This document shows positions 7,937 through 16,699 of a stretch of DNA of 32,044 nucleotides, piece by piece; position 1 is the first letter of the stretch, and each line of letters opens with the position of its first letter. The notes under the pieces were generated by a model. It did not search any database and was not told where the DNA came from. It saw nothing but the letters and a program-made list of their open reading frames with translations. Origin of the DNA: Rhodospirillales bacterium (GTDB taxonomy: Bacteria; Pseudomonadota; Alphaproteobacteria; Rhodospirillales; JAPHRK01); the NCBI GenBank assembly GCA_026196105.1, contig JAPHRK010000042.1, positions 1-32,044 on the forward strand, read 5' to 3'. A program made the translations under genes and the position numbers.

Positions 7937-9301
7937 ATGGCTAAATATGATTATGACCTTGTAACCATTGGTGCGGGGTCCGGTGGGGTTAGGGCAAGCC
8001 GGATGGCAGCTCAAACCGGGGCGAGAGTTGCTATTTGTGAAGAGGCTCGTGTTGGGGGAACCTGTGTATTGCGTGGGTGCGTCCCCAAAAAGCTATTGGT
8101 TTATGCGTCCCATTTTGCTGATGAGTTTGAAACTGCGGAGAGTTTTGGCTGGTCAGTGCCAGAAACTGATTTCAATTGGCAAAAACTTATCACCAATAAG
8201 AATAAAGAGTTAGATCGCCTCAACGGAGTTTACCAACGTATCTTGCGTGATAATGGAGTGGAAACACTCAATGGCTTTGGCAAGGTGGTTGACCCTCACA
8301 CTGTAAATGTAGGCGGGAAAACGGTTACGGCTGAACGTATCTTAATCTCGACGGGAGGCTGGCCAGCTTCGCCAAATATCCCTGGTATTGAACATGTAAT
8401 CAGCTCTAACGAGGCATTGGATTTACCTGAACTCCCTAAACGGATGGTTATTGTGGGTGGAGGTTATATCGCTGTTGAGTTTGCCGGAATTTTTAATGGC
8501 TTGGGTGTGGAAGTCACTGAAATCATCCGGGCTGATGCCATTTTACGCGGTTTTGATGAAGATGTGCGGGTTACTCTGACCGAGGAAATGACCAAAGCTG
8601 GCGTTAACATCCGTAGTGAGTGTACGGTGAAGAGTATTGAAAAAACGGACAACGGCTACAGCCTCCTTTTGGACCATGACGAAGTTCTAGAAACGGACTT
8701 AGTTATGTATGCCACAGGCCGTAAACCTAAAATTGCCGGACTTGGCCTGGAAGAAGTAGGGATTAAGCTAGCCCGCAATGGCTCAATCATCGTGGATGAG
8801 TATTCCCAAACGAATATCCCAAGCATCTATGCGGTTGGGGATGTGACTGATCGTATGAACTTAACCCCTGTCGCATTGGCAGAGGGGCGTGCTTTTGTCG
8901 AAACGGTATATAACAACAATCCAACGACTGTTGATTACGACAATATTCCAACGGCTGTTTTTAGTCAGCCGCCTATCGGGACAGTTGGGCTAGGGGAAGC
9001 CGAAGCTCGAGAGAAATTTGGTAAAGTTGATATCTATGTTTCTAGGTTCCGTCCGATGAAATTAACCTTGGGTGATAAGGACGAACGAACCTTTATGAAG
9101 CTGATCGTTGACCAGGCCAGCGATAAGGTTGTTGGTTGCCATATGGTTGGCCCAGACTCTGCTGAAATTGCTCAAGGTTTGGGAATTGCTTTGAAATGTG
9201 GTGCCACTAAAGCTCAATTTGATGCCACCATTGGTATCCATCCCACTGCTGCTGAAGAGTTTGTCACTATGCGGGATAAATTACCCGAACATGGAGGCTA
9301 A
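7937..9301 (+). CDS. gor: Glutathione-disulfide reductase
   Basis: This cytosolic FAD enzyme reduces GSSG to GSH with NADPH. The 454 residues are standard for the family. The FAD dinucleotide fold is GAGSGG (12-17), the redox disulfide is C43/C48 in GGTCVLRGCVPKK, and the NADPH fold is GGGYIAVEFAG (174-184), with R198 and R204 where glutathione reductases bind the NADPH phosphate. A second FAD segment is YAVGDVT (298-304), and the C-terminal HPTAAEE supplies the catalytic H435/E440 pair contributed to the partner subunit. These residues favour gor over lipoamide dehydrogenase or mercuric reductase. The start is ATG 7937 with GGAG about ten bases upstream. It diverges from the cytochrome operon, and its stop overlaps the opposing gene by four bases. 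Confidence 0.95.
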   Translation: MAKYDYDLVTIGAGSGGVRASRMAAQTGARVAICEEARVGGTCVLRGCVPKKLLVYASHFADEFETAESFGWSVPETDFNWQKLITNKNKELDRLNGVYQRILRDNGVETLNGFGKVVDPHTVNVGGKTVTAERILISTGGWPASPNIPGIEHVISSNEALDLPELPKRMVIVGGGYIAVEFAGIFNGLGVEVTEIIRADAILRGFDEDVRVTLTEEMTKAGVNIRSECTVKSIEKTDNGYSLLLDHDEVLETDLVMYATGRKPKIAGLGLEEVGIKLARNGSIIVDEYSQTNIPSIYAVGDVTDRMNLTPVALAEGRAFVETVYNNNPTTVDYDNIPTAVFSQPPIGTVGLGEAEAREKFGKVDIYVSRFRPMKLTLGDKDERTFMKLIVDQASDKVVGCHMVGPDSAEIAQGLGIALKCGATKAQFDATIGIHPTAAEEFVTMRDKLPEHGG

Positions 9302-10122
9302 TAATTACAGCCTGATGACGTGATATTGAAGCGAGTGCTGCGTAAAGAAATCCATAGTTTCCATTGGTTTTCGAGCATTTCGGCAATCGCTTCACTGTTC
9401 GGAGGGCATAGAGATTCGACCGAGCGTTTTCTAGCTTCAGGTTTTTGTGAGACGATGGCTTTTACTTCGTGTTCATCAAGGATCATCATATCAACAGCGA
9501 TGGTCCCTTCGCCTTTAAATTCGACGGCTTTCACTTCCCAAGATTTCGAGGGGCGATTTTTGTTTAAGTGATCTTGCACAAATTGGATTGTAGCAGCTTT
9601 TTCAGCTTCCAGAGCCTGTGCAGCTTTATCTCCCAACACGAACCAGCCCCAAACGCCACCAGCAATCAAGAGGACAACAAGGCAACCAAGAATAACGAGG
9701 TGAACCTTTGTGATTTTTGCCATAAGGGGAGCAAATGAAAAGCCGGGGCCAGGTTTTTTCTTTTTCTTCTTTTTTGGTTTTTCAGATGGAGGCGCTTTTT
9801 TCTTAGGAGCAGGTTTGGCTTTCTTGGGCCTCTTTTCCTTTTCCATAGCTTGTTTGCGTTCTTCCTTTACTTCTCGCAGGAGAGAGGTAACGTCGTCGCG
9901 CATTTTCTCGATGTCTGAACTATCTTCTTTAGAAATTTTTTGAAGTTGCTCAATATGATGCTTAAGCTGACCTTCTTCACCTTTGTGTGAGAGAAGCTTA
10001 CTGATGATGACAACGGCAATTTGTTTGAGGGCGTCCGTTGAATGGGCTTGACCAACTAAGGAAATAAAGCCCGTCTTTGGGTGCTCAAACAGGTCTTCCC
10101 ATTCTTTGATGTCATCCGGCAT
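9298..10122 (-). CDS. Single-pass membrane protein with lysine-rich linker, unknown function
   Basis: I do not recognise a family. The 274-residue product has an N-terminal helical region (1-60), a charged coiled-coil-like stretch (about 60-97), and a Lys/Pro linker (about 97-125) with a run of seven lysines. One membrane helix (about 140-163) is followed by a soluble C-terminal domain (164-274) beginning AAQALEAEKAATIQFVQ. With no signal peptide, the basic linker just before the helix predicts N-terminus in the cytoplasm and C-terminus in the periplasm. AAGGA lies upstream of ATG 10122. The A-rich coding of the linker appears on the plus strand as a T-rich stretch near 9755-9790 and is not a terminator. 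It is convergent with gor, and no operon partner is evident. Confidence 0.7.
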   Translation of the reverse strand: MPDDIKEWEDLFEHPKTGFISLVGQAHSTDALKQIAVVIISKLLSHKGEEGQLKHHIEQLQKISKEDSSDIEKMRDDVTSLLREVKEERKQAMEKEKRPKKAKPAPKKKAPPSEKPKKKKKKKPGPGFSFAPLMAKITKVHLVILGCLVVLLIAGGVWGWFVLGDKAAQALEAEKAATIQFVQDHLNKNRPSKSWEVKAVEFKGEGTIAVDMMILDEHEVKAIVSQKPEARKRSVESLCPPNSEAIAEMLENQWKLWISLRSTRFNITSSGCNY

Positions 10123-10227
10123 ATACGGGTGTCCTTCCCTTCAGCAATGGTATGCTTGCTTCATACCTAGCAACTTGGTGAATAAGGATATTACCGCAAA
10201 TTTCCTTAATGTCTCCCTAACCTTGAT

Positions 10228-11022
10228 TTAGCGCGTTTCCGCATTGATATAAGATGCTTGCATTTTTAGAAACCAATCGGTTTTGCGAAGCTCGGCTGAT
10301 TTGTCCCAAAAGCATTGAACGAGGTCTTTATGCATTACTTGGAATTTTTTGGAAAACATCACGTAGCCAATATTTTTTTTAATTGGGGTAGGGATTTTAA
10401 AAATCTTAGCTACGAGGTCAGGGTGCTTGCTGATGATGAGATCAAAATTATGGTCAATGCCAATTGCTGCATCAATCCGACCTGAAGCAAGCATGCGCAA
10501 CATACTGAGATAGCTATCAACTTCAAAAACGTTAGCGCCTAATTTTTTAAGTTTGGGAATTATAGAAGATTTTCTTTCAACAACTACATCTAGGTTTTTA
10601 AGTTGAAGCTCTGTTCTGTTGGGTTTGTTTTTAGGGATATATGCGTAATAGCTATATAACTTAGAAGCTTTGGACTGGTCAGGCTTACCGTTGGCCATTG
10701 GGTAAGCGCCATAAACAACTCTATCTTTGTTGTAACTTGAATTAAAGGCCGCAGATACCCTCCCAAGTTCGACCATTTTTAAGGCGCTTGCCCAAGGAAC
10801 AAATGAAAATTCAACCGCTGCATTGCAATGTGTAGCTGCTTTTTGGGTGACCTCTACAAACCAACCAGGTCTAGAATTATCAAGCTGCCCGTTATGAACA
10901 ACAACTCTAGGTGAGGAGTTGTTTACCGTTGCGAATATCATTGTTGTTATCTCATCTGCTTTTACCTGCTGAGAAAACATTAATGATAGTGTTAGAGTTG
11001 AGAGCAGTATGAAATTTTTCAT
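10228..11022 (-). CDS. Periplasmic solute-binding-like protein (SBP_bac_3 family)
   Basis: The 264-residue product has a signal peptide (about 1-22, cleavage after VKA) and the two-lobed pattern of family 3 solute-binding proteins. An early segment is GWFVEVTQKAATHCNAAVEF, then WASALKMVELGRVSAAFNSS. A later segment (YLSMLRMLASGRIDAAIG) corresponds to the second-lobe region that scans for ligand. There is no permease or ATPase gene nearby, so it may be an orphan binding protein or serve a sensory role, as many marine and aquatic proteobacterial members do. No clear Shine-Dalgarno sequence precedes ATG 11022, and expression level is therefore uncertain. It follows the DUF1223 gene by 67 bases on the same strand. 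Confidence 0.75.
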   Translation of the reverse strand: MKNFILLSTLTLSLMFSQQVKADEITTMIFATVNNSSPRVVVHNGQLDNSRPGWFVEVTQKAATHCNAAVEFSFVPWASALKMVELGRVSAAFNSSYNKDRVVYGAYPMANGKPDQSKASKLYSYYAYIPKNKPNRTELQLKNLDVVVERKSSIIPKLKKLGANVFEVDSYLSMLRMLASGRIDAAIGIDHNFDLIISKHPDLVAKIFKIPTPIKKNIGYVMFSKKFQVMHKDLVQCFWDKSAELRKTDWFLKMQASYINAETR

Positions 11023-11089
11023 TTTTTTATCTAGAGATCAATAGCCTACACAATAATAACCTAATGTTTAGATTGTGGGAAGGAGAGGG

Positions 11090-11812
11090 TTATTGAAGGG
11101 AAAGCCTAGCAGCCCCTAATATTGTTCCAGTGTCAGGTTGTTGAAGGAGGAGGGCCATGCCATTTCCATGTTGGGCTAATTTTAGTTTATCTAGCTTGAT
11201 TTGCATCGTAGCTCCTTGCCATTGCCCTACAGATTTAAAGGAATTAACCACATTATAGTATGCAAGCTTTCGCCCGGCATTTTCACCTCGGCGAATATCC
11301 GTTTCTCGCTTATTGTCAAAGACCACTAAAATAATATCAGCCTTATGGTTTGCCGAATGAACGGCTTTTCCAACAGAAGCCGTGATGCTTTTACCATTAT
11401 CTGCTAGTTGCATGCTCACTTGTGGGGCTTTGGAAGCGCTATTGATCATGCTTAAAATAGTCCTTCGATGAGAGCCAACGGTTTCCGTTGTTCCATTGAT
11501 TACCACTTGTGGGGTGTAGATGTTCCGCAGGCCTAAGCTACGGGCGTAATCTTTTTGACGTTGAGTCTTCTCTGGGCTGGAGAAAGGATCATTCCAACCG
11601 ATATAGTTCCAGTAATCTACGTTAAAAGAAAGGGGAAGAACATCGTCCCGTTTTGTAAGTTCACCAGCAAATTCATCTGCGGGGGGACAGGATGAACACC
11701 CTTGAGAGGTAAAGAGTTCTACGACCGTCAGGGGCTTAGCATCAGCAAGGGCCGTAAAACTAAGGCTGGATGACAGGAACAGGGCGAATAAAGTTGTCTT
11801 TATGTATCTCAT
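11090..11812 (-). CDS. DUF1223 family secreted thioredoxin-fold protein
   Basis: The 240-residue product begins with a signal peptide (about 1-24, ending ALA-DA). The DUF1223 core follows: VVELFTSQGCSSCPPAD with C39 and C42 as a CxxC pair, then FNVDYWNYIGWNDPF, YARSLGLRNIYTPQVVING, and a C-terminal beta domain. The fold resembles thioredoxin, and a periplasmic redox role is plausible but not established for the family. A perfect 11-base hairpin ends only seven bases upstream of the ATG, and no ribosome site lies between. It is on the same strand as the preceding monooxygenase gene but is separated from it by that hairpin. Confidence 0.88.
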   Translation of the reverse strand: MRYIKTTLFALFLSSSLSFTALADAKPLTVVELFTSQGCSSCPPADEFAGELTKRDDVLPLSFNVDYWNYIGWNDPFSSPEKTQRQKDYARSLGLRNIYTPQVVINGTTETVGSHRRTILSMINSASKAPQVSMQLADNGKSITASVGKAVHSANHKADIILVVFDNKRETDIRRGENAGRKLAYYNVVNSFKSVGQWQGATMQIKLDKLKLAQHGNGMALLLQQPDTGTILGAARLSLQ

Positions 11813-11819
11813 AAAACCA

Positions 11820-11850
11820 GAATAGCGGAACCTGAAACATTCCGCTATTC
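11820..11850 (-). terminator. Perfect 11-base hairpin between the monooxygenase and DUF1223 genes
   Basis: GAATAGCGGAA (11820-11830) and TTCCGCTATTC (11840-11850) are exact complements with a 9-base loop. Read on the minus strand the second arm is followed by TGGTTTT, so it may terminate the reductase-monooxygenase operon. It also lies directly before the DUF1223 start codon, which leaves no space for a normal ribosome site. Confidence 0.55.
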
Positions 11851-11881
11851 ACATGCTAGTGATGTCATCGTGAGGAGAGGT

Positions 11882-12169
11882 TTAGGATACTTCCTCAAGA
11901 ACCCTGACTTCAGGCTTCCCAGCCATAAATGGCATCATTTCAGCACCAATGGATTTGAAGTAGGGAGTGGATGAATGAGCCCCGAGAGCTTCTTTATTTG
12001 TATAGCGCTCCATCATGACATAAGTCTGAGGCGCATCACCTTTATGGAGAGCGTAGAGATGGCAATCGGGCTCATTAGCGGTCACTTCTTTGACTAGTTT
12101 GAGCATGACAGTTTCGAAGTCGCTTTCGCTACCTTCTTTGACAGTTATCGTTGCAATAACACCAATCAT
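11882..12169 (-). CDS. Putative quinol monooxygenase (ABM family)
   Basis: This 95-residue protein has the dimeric ferredoxin-like fold of the antibiotic biosynthesis monooxygenase family (YgiN-like). It starts MIGVIATITVKEGSE, has the central C-H-L-Y-A-L-H strand, YVMMERYTNKEAL, and a terminal strand. Members oxidise quinols or other small aromatics without a metal or bound cofactor; the substrate here is unknown. The start is ATG 12169 with AAGGA eight bases upstream. It lies 11 bases after the medium-chain reductase gene on the same strand, so the two are probably cotranscribed and may handle related reactive carbonyl or quinone compounds. Confidence 0.85.
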   Translation of the reverse strand: MIGVIATITVKEGSESDFETVMLKLVKEVTANEPDCHLYALHKGDAPQTYVMMERYTNKEALGAHSSTPYFKSIGAEMMPFMAGKPEVRVLEEVS

Positions 12170-12180
12170 TTTATTTATCC

Positions 12181-13182
12181 TTATTTGATTTTAACGAGCA
12201 TTTTACCGAAGTTCTCTCCTGAGAAGAGAGCTAAGAAAGCATTGGGTGCTTTTTCTATGCCTTCATAAACGGTTTCTTGCCATTTGATTTTGCCTTCGCC
12301 TATCCACTTAGACATGTCGGCAATAAACTCTGGCTGCATGTCGTAGTGATTAGAGACGATGAAGCCCTGAACTTTGAGGCTTTTACCGACAATTTGTACC
12401 AAGTTGCTTGGGCCGGGAACGGGCTTGGTATCGTTATAACGGTCGATCATGCCGCACATGGCAACTCGCCCGAAAGGATTTAAGAGATTTAGGGCTGCTT
12501 CAAAGTGGGCACCACCAACATTTTCAAAATATACATCAATGCCTTTTGGGCAATGTTGGGCAATTTCTTTTTGCAGGTTTTTTGTTTTTTTATAATTAAC
12601 CACGCCATCAATACCGACTTCGTTAAGCAACCAGTTTGCTTTTTCATCTGAACCAACACTGCCGACAACTCGGCAACCTTTTGCTTTAGCTATTTGACAG
12701 ACGACTGATCCTACGGCCCCTGATGCCGCAGAAACAAAAACAGTGTCTCCTTCTTTTGGCTCTCCTATACGGAGTAACCCAGCATAAGCTGTCATGCCTG
12801 GCATACCCATGGTGCCTAAGAAGGTTTGGATCGGGAGTGGGTTCGGGGTAATGGTGTTGACCATTTCACCGTTTGAAACAAATTTTTCACGCCATCCCCC
12901 CATGTGGAGGACCTGATCCCCAACTTTAAAAGTATCGTTCTTTGATTGAATGACTTCACCAATTGCTCCGCCGCTTAAAGCTTCGCCGATCTGGAAGGGA
13001 GGGACATAACTTTTACGGTCAACCATACGACCCCTCATATAGGGGTCAACAGACATCCAGCTATTTTCAATCAGTAATTCTCCATCTTTGATTTCTGGAA
13101 TATCCACTTCAACAAGTGAAAAGTTATCAGGGGTTGGTTGCCCATCTGGGCGGCTTTTGAGCTGAATTTCGCGACTTTTCAT
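12181..13182 (-). CDS. NADP-dependent, zinc-free medium-chain reductase (CurA/leukotriene B4 dehydrogenase-like)
   Basis: This enzyme is predicted to reduce the C=C bond of enones and 2-alkenals with NADPH. The 333 residues match the family: an N-terminal GroES-like domain with RPDGQPTPDNFSLVE and the characteristic MSVDPYMRGRM (43-53), and a Rossmann domain with AASGAVGS (152-159) for the cofactor. There are no zinc-ligand cysteines or histidines in the usual alcohol dehydrogenase positions. The start is ATG 13182: GAGGA lies seven to eight bases upstream, and the family normally begins here. An in-frame ATG at 13251 would add 23 residues and overlap the promoter and repeat region. It is probably cotranscribed with the downstream monooxygenase gene. 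Confidence 0.9.
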   Translation of the reverse strand: MKSREIQLKSRPDGQPTPDNFSLVEVDIPEIKDGELLIENSWMSVDPYMRGRMVDRKSYVPPFQIGEALSGGAIGEVIQSKNDTFKVGDQVLHMGGWREKFVSNGEMVNTITPNPLPIQTFLGTMGMPGMTAYAGLLRIGEPKEGDTVFVSAASGAVGSVVCQIAKAKGCRVVGSVGSDEKANWLLNEVGIDGVVNYKKTKNLQKEIAQHCPKGIDVYFENVGGAHFEAALNLLNPFGRVAMCGMIDRYNDTKPVPGPSNLVQIVGKSLKVQGFIVSNHYDMQPEFIADMSKWIGEGKIKWQETVYEGIEKAPNAFLALFSGENFGKMLVKIK

Positions 13183-13198
13183 TAGGTTGTCCTCTGGG

Positions 13199-13251
13199 GT
13201 TAACTTTGTGTTCATGTTGTTAACTTTAAGGAATGTCCTGTTTGCTGGCAA
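13199..13251 (-). promoter_or_regulatory. Candidate promoter with two phased GTTAAC repeats for the reductase operon
   Basis: On the minus strand, TTGCCA (plus 13246-13251) and TAAAGT (plus 13223-13228) are spaced by 17 bases. The 9-mer AAAGTTAAC occurs twice, at plus 13219-13227 and 13199-13207, exactly 20 bases apart. This spacing places two sites on the same face of the helix around and after the start of transcription, as a repressor would use. The regulator is unknown. Confidence 0.4.
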
Positions 13252-13360
13252 AATGCAAGTGATTTTTTAAAAGGGCCTATGTTGCTTTAGTTGAACAGTC
13301 ATGTAGAATTTGTCGTATTATGTTTCTAAATAGCACATAGAATTTTTGATGAGATAATGG

Positions 13361-15949
13361 GTGGCAGTACATAATTTGTTGGAACGCATCGTAATAGCAA
13401 CATGTTTTGGTGCTGCAGTTTTTGCTGTTTTAATTCTTATTCCGAGCGCTAATCTAGTAGCCTTTATTCATGAAATAGGCGACGTAATTTTTGCTTTGTT
13501 GCTGATTAGTCTGTTGATCTCACTAACCCTTCTCTTTTCTTTTTGGGAATGGGCAAAGAACGTCTCTACTGTTTCAAAAGACCAGCAAGGAGAAAACTTT
13601 CTCCTCGCGATGCAAGGGGCCAGTGATGGTCTTTGGGTTTGGGATATTGAAAAAGACGAAGTTAAGATTACCCCGCGAATTAACGAGGTTCTTGGGACAA
13701 ACTTTCCCTTAGACGGCATAACATCTAGACAACTGTTCTCGACATTCCATCGAGATGACCGGGATGAACTTTCCAATGAAATTCTCAGGCATATGCGTGG
13801 TGAGACAGATTTTTTTGTCTTTGAGTATAGAGCCATCCAGCCTGATGGGAGTGTCCGGTGGGTTGAAGACCGTGGTGTGGCCGAACGAGATGAAAACGGA
13901 AAAGCTATTCGAATAGGAGGTTCGGTTACGGAGATCTCTTATCGTAAAGAGGCTGAAAGCCAAATTCTTAAAAGTGAGCACCTACTCCAAGCCGTTCTTA
14001 ATAATACCCCGGCTATTGTTTTTATTAAAGATACAGATTTCCGTTATATTTTAGCTAATCGGCAATATTTAAATATTTTTGAATTATCTCTGGATGATGT
14101 GCGTGGTAAAACAGATTACGATTTATACCCCCCAGAGTTCGCCGATGAATACCGTAAGAAAGATTTGCATGTTCGGGATAACCTTAAGCTCCTAGAATAT
14201 GAGGTAGTCATTCCTCAAGGTGATGGACCTCATACCTATATTTCTGGAAAATTCCCACTCCTGAATGAAAAGGGGGAGCTTTATGCTATTTGTGGTGTCG
14301 CAGTGGATATTACTGATCGCATAAATGCTGAAAAAGCCCTTGCCCAACATAAGCTCGAACTCGAATCAACGGTAGAAAAACGAACTCGTGAACTGGTGGT
14401 TAGTCAAGAGCGGTTTAAAGATTTTGCTGAAATAGGGGCCGATTGGTTTTGGGAGACAGGGCCAGATCATATTTATACTTACATCTCGCCGACAATTGAG
14501 GATATCACCGGGACAAAGCCTAAAGATCTCTACAAGGTCAATCGAAGACAGTTAGGTGCACCAGAAGATCTTTCCAGTGATCCTGAAAAATGGGAAAGCC
14601 ATTTTGCCGATTTAGATGCCCATCGCCCCTTCTCAAGGTTTGAATATCTCTATAATGCTCCTAACGGACAAAAACTCTATTTAAGAATAAGTGGCCGACC
14701 ATATTTTTCTGAAAATGGGGTGTTTGCTGGATACCGTGGTGTAGGGTCTAATGTCACTGAAGAACAAGTCGCTGCTTTGGCTCTAAATGCGGCTAAAGAA
14801 GAAGCTGATCGAGCAAATCGGGCTAAGTCAGAATTCCTTTCTCGAATGAGCCATGAGCTTAGAACACCCTTAAATGGTATTCTTGGGTTCGCTCAATTGT
14901 TGGAACTGGAAACAGAAAACCATTTAACTGAGAAACAATTCCGTTTTGTTAGCGACATACGTAAAGCAGGTGACCATCTTCTTGATCTTATTAATGAAGT
15001 TCTTGATTTAGCCAAAATTGAATCAGGAGGCCTTAAAGTTTTGCATGAGTCTTTTGATCCGACGGATGTGATGAAAGAATGCATCGGCATGGTCGCCCCC
15101 CTAGCTAGTAAAAACGGTATTCGCCTCGTTGACGCCGTTGTCCCTGACCGTGACGGATTATTTGTATATTCAGATCGAACCCGCCTGAAACAGGTTGTGG
15201 TTAATCTCCTATCTAATGGGATTAAATATAATCGGGTGAATGGCTCTGTTACTCTCAGTATTGGGCAAGAAAAACCTGGCTTCTATCGTTTCAAGGTTAC
15301 AGATACGGGGCTTGGTATTCCGAAAGATAAGCTAGAAGAAATTTTTCAACCCTTTACTCGTTTAGAAGTTCCTGGCGGAGCCTCAGAAGGAACTGGGATT
15401 GGCTTAGCAATCACTAAGAAATTGGTTGAATTGATGGGCGGGACAATTAGCTTGGAAAGTACGTATGGAGACGGGTCCAGTTTTTGGGTTGATTTGCCTT
15501 TAAGTAACCAAGAGCGGATACCTGCTACTGAAGAGAAGGCAGAAGAAACATTAACTCCTGTTAATCTTGTGACGGATGGTAAGAAACTTATTTTGTACGT
15601 TGAGGATAACCCCGCAAACCTTCGTTTGATGGAAACGATTTTGACTCGAATTCCTGATATTGAATTGATTACTGCAGAAACGGGAGAAGAAGGAATTCGT
15701 GAAGCTAAAACCCATCACCCTGATTTGATTATTCTTGATATAAACTTGCCGGGAATTGATGGTATTGAAACTTTGAAAATTCTTAAGAAAACCAATGGGA
15801 TGGAAACTACCCCCATCCTTGCCCTAAGCGCTGCCGCCATGCAAGAAGATGTTCGTAAAGGGTTGGATGCGGGCTTTGATGCCTATCTCACCAAACCTTT
15901 AGATGTTAGAGCAACTTTAACGGCTATTTCAGAGGCATTAGGTGATTAG
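13361..15949 (+). CDS. Hybrid sensor histidine kinase with three PAS domains and a receiver
   Basis: This membrane sensor has 862 residues. Two N-terminal helices (about 10-34 and 41-61) leave almost no periplasmic loop, so sensing is probably cytosolic through PAS domains at about 78-196, 205-325 and 350-470. A coiled coil (about 322-350) joins the last two. The HisKA domain carries SHELRTP with H498 as phosphoacceptor. The ATPase domain has N619, DTGLGIP (648-654) and GTGIGLAI (677-684). The receiver (about 742-860) has D793 in ILDINLPGIDG and K845. No histidine phosphotransfer domain is fused or adjacent. The start is GTG 13361 with a weak ribosome site; the ATG at 13356 is out of frame and stops at once. 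The input signal is unknown. Confidence 0.93.
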   Translation: MAVHNLLERIVIATCFGAAVFAVLILIPSANLVAFIHEIGDVIFALLLISLLISLTLLFSFWEWAKNVSTVSKDQQGENFLLAMQGASDGLWVWDIEKDEVKITPRINEVLGTNFPLDGITSRQLFSTFHRDDRDELSNEILRHMRGETDFFVFEYRAIQPDGSVRWVEDRGVAERDENGKAIRIGGSVTEISYRKEAESQILKSEHLLQAVLNNTPAIVFIKDTDFRYILANRQYLNIFELSLDDVRGKTDYDLYPPEFADEYRKKDLHVRDNLKLLEYEVVIPQGDGPHTYISGKFPLLNEKGELYAICGVAVDITDRINAEKALAQHKLELESTVEKRTRELVVSQERFKDFAEIGADWFWETGPDHIYTYISPTIEDITGTKPKDLYKVNRRQLGAPEDLSSDPEKWESHFADLDAHRPFSRFEYLYNAPNGQKLYLRISGRPYFSENGVFAGYRGVGSNVTEEQVAALALNAAKEEADRANRAKSEFLSRMSHELRTPLNGILGFAQLLELETENHLTEKQFRFVSDIRKAGDHLLDLINEVLDLAKIESGGLKVLHESFDPTDVMKECIGMVAPLASKNGIRLVDAVVPDRDGLFVYSDRTRLKQVVVNLLSNGIKYNRVNGSVTLSIGQEKPGFYRFKVTDTGLGIPKDKLEEIFQPFTRLEVPGGASEGTGIGLAITKKLVELMGGTISLESTYGDGSSFWVDLPLSNQERIPATEEKAEETLTPVNLVTDGKKLILYVEDNPANLRLMETILTRIPDIELITAETGEEGIREAKTHHPDLIILDINLPGIDGIETLKILKKTNGMETTPILALSAAAMQEDVRKGLDAGFDAYLTKPLDVRATLTAISEALGD

Positions 15950-16563
15950 GATAATTTTTTAAAAACCATAGAAAAATTATTTGCAGGCATTTCCTCTGTT
16001 TTTTGGTGCTCTAATCCATGTTTTGCAGCTTCTGATATCACTTCCTCCATGTCACGGATGCCCCATTTAGGGTTGCGTTCTTTGAGCCAACTATTGAAAT
16101 CAACGTTGCTTTCGGCCGTATGTTTGCCCTCTCGTTTGTAAGGGCCATAGAGATAGAGAAGTCCGTCGGAAGAGAGGTGGTTTCCAGCACCTTTCATAAG
16201 GCCTTCGGTGCAGGACCAATCAGAAATATGAATCATATTTATAGCAAGGACTACATCTACTTTGTTAATGGGCCAAGGATGCTGGCAGACATCAAGTCCA
16301 ATGGGGGGGAGAATATTGGACACCTGGCTATGATCGATCCAAGCCTGAATGCTTTTGTGGGCTTCTTGGTTGAACTCTGTTGGTTGCCATTTGGCATGTG
16401 GAAAGTTGGAGGCGAAAAATACCGCATGCTCTCCCGTTCCTGCAGCTATTTCCAAAACGTTGATCTTTTGATCTTTTGGAAGGTGGTCATTTAATACAGC
16501 CAAAATAGGTTCGCTGTTGCGTGCACAGGCAGGAGCAAATTGCCTTAAGTCTTGATTATTCAT
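15946..16563 (-). CDS. DUF938 family SAM-dependent methyltransferase
   Basis: The 205-residue product has a class I methyltransferase fold. Motif I is VLEIAAGTGEH (36-46), followed by a post-I acidic segment, the VDVVLAINMIHIS motif and YLYGPYKREG. These are hallmarks of DUF938 proteins, whose substrate is unknown. The start is either ATG 16563 (used here) or the GTG codon directly before it; GGAGAG lies 10 bases from the GTG and 13 from the ATG, so the choice is open. It runs tail to tail with the hybrid kinase, overlapping by four bases, and is not cotranscribed with any neighbour. Confidence 0.87.
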   Translation of the reverse strand: MNNQDLRQFAPACARNSEPILAVLNDHLPKDQKINVLEIAAGTGEHAVFFASNFPHAKWQPTEFNQEAHKSIQAWIDHSQVSNILPPIGLDVCQHPWPINKVDVVLAINMIHISDWSCTEGLMKGAGNHLSSDGLLYLYGPYKREGKHTAESNVDFNSWLKERNPKWGIRDMEEVISEAAKHGLEHQKTEEMPANNFSMVFKKLS

Positions 16564-16699
16564 CACGGGGGTATCTCTCCAAAATTATTTTTAAAAGGTA
16601 GGAAGCATGGAAAGAAGACGCAAGGAGAATAAGAGAAGTTGAAAAACCACAAAAAGCTTAGGGTTGTGATGGGTCCAACCTTATGCTACGGGATGAATT

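Noticed and set aside
9755-9790. T-rich run resembling a terminator tail
   Set aside because: It is the complement of lysine codons in the linker of the membrane protein at 9298-10122; no stem precedes it.
10149-10167. GGTATG/CATACC hairpin upstream of the lysine-rich membrane protein
   Set aside because: The 6-base stem is weak and no T-run follows; kept only as a note.
16120-16494. Plus-strand ORF of 124 codons
   Set aside because: It is antisense to the DUF938 gene, whose methyltransferase motifs are unmistakable.
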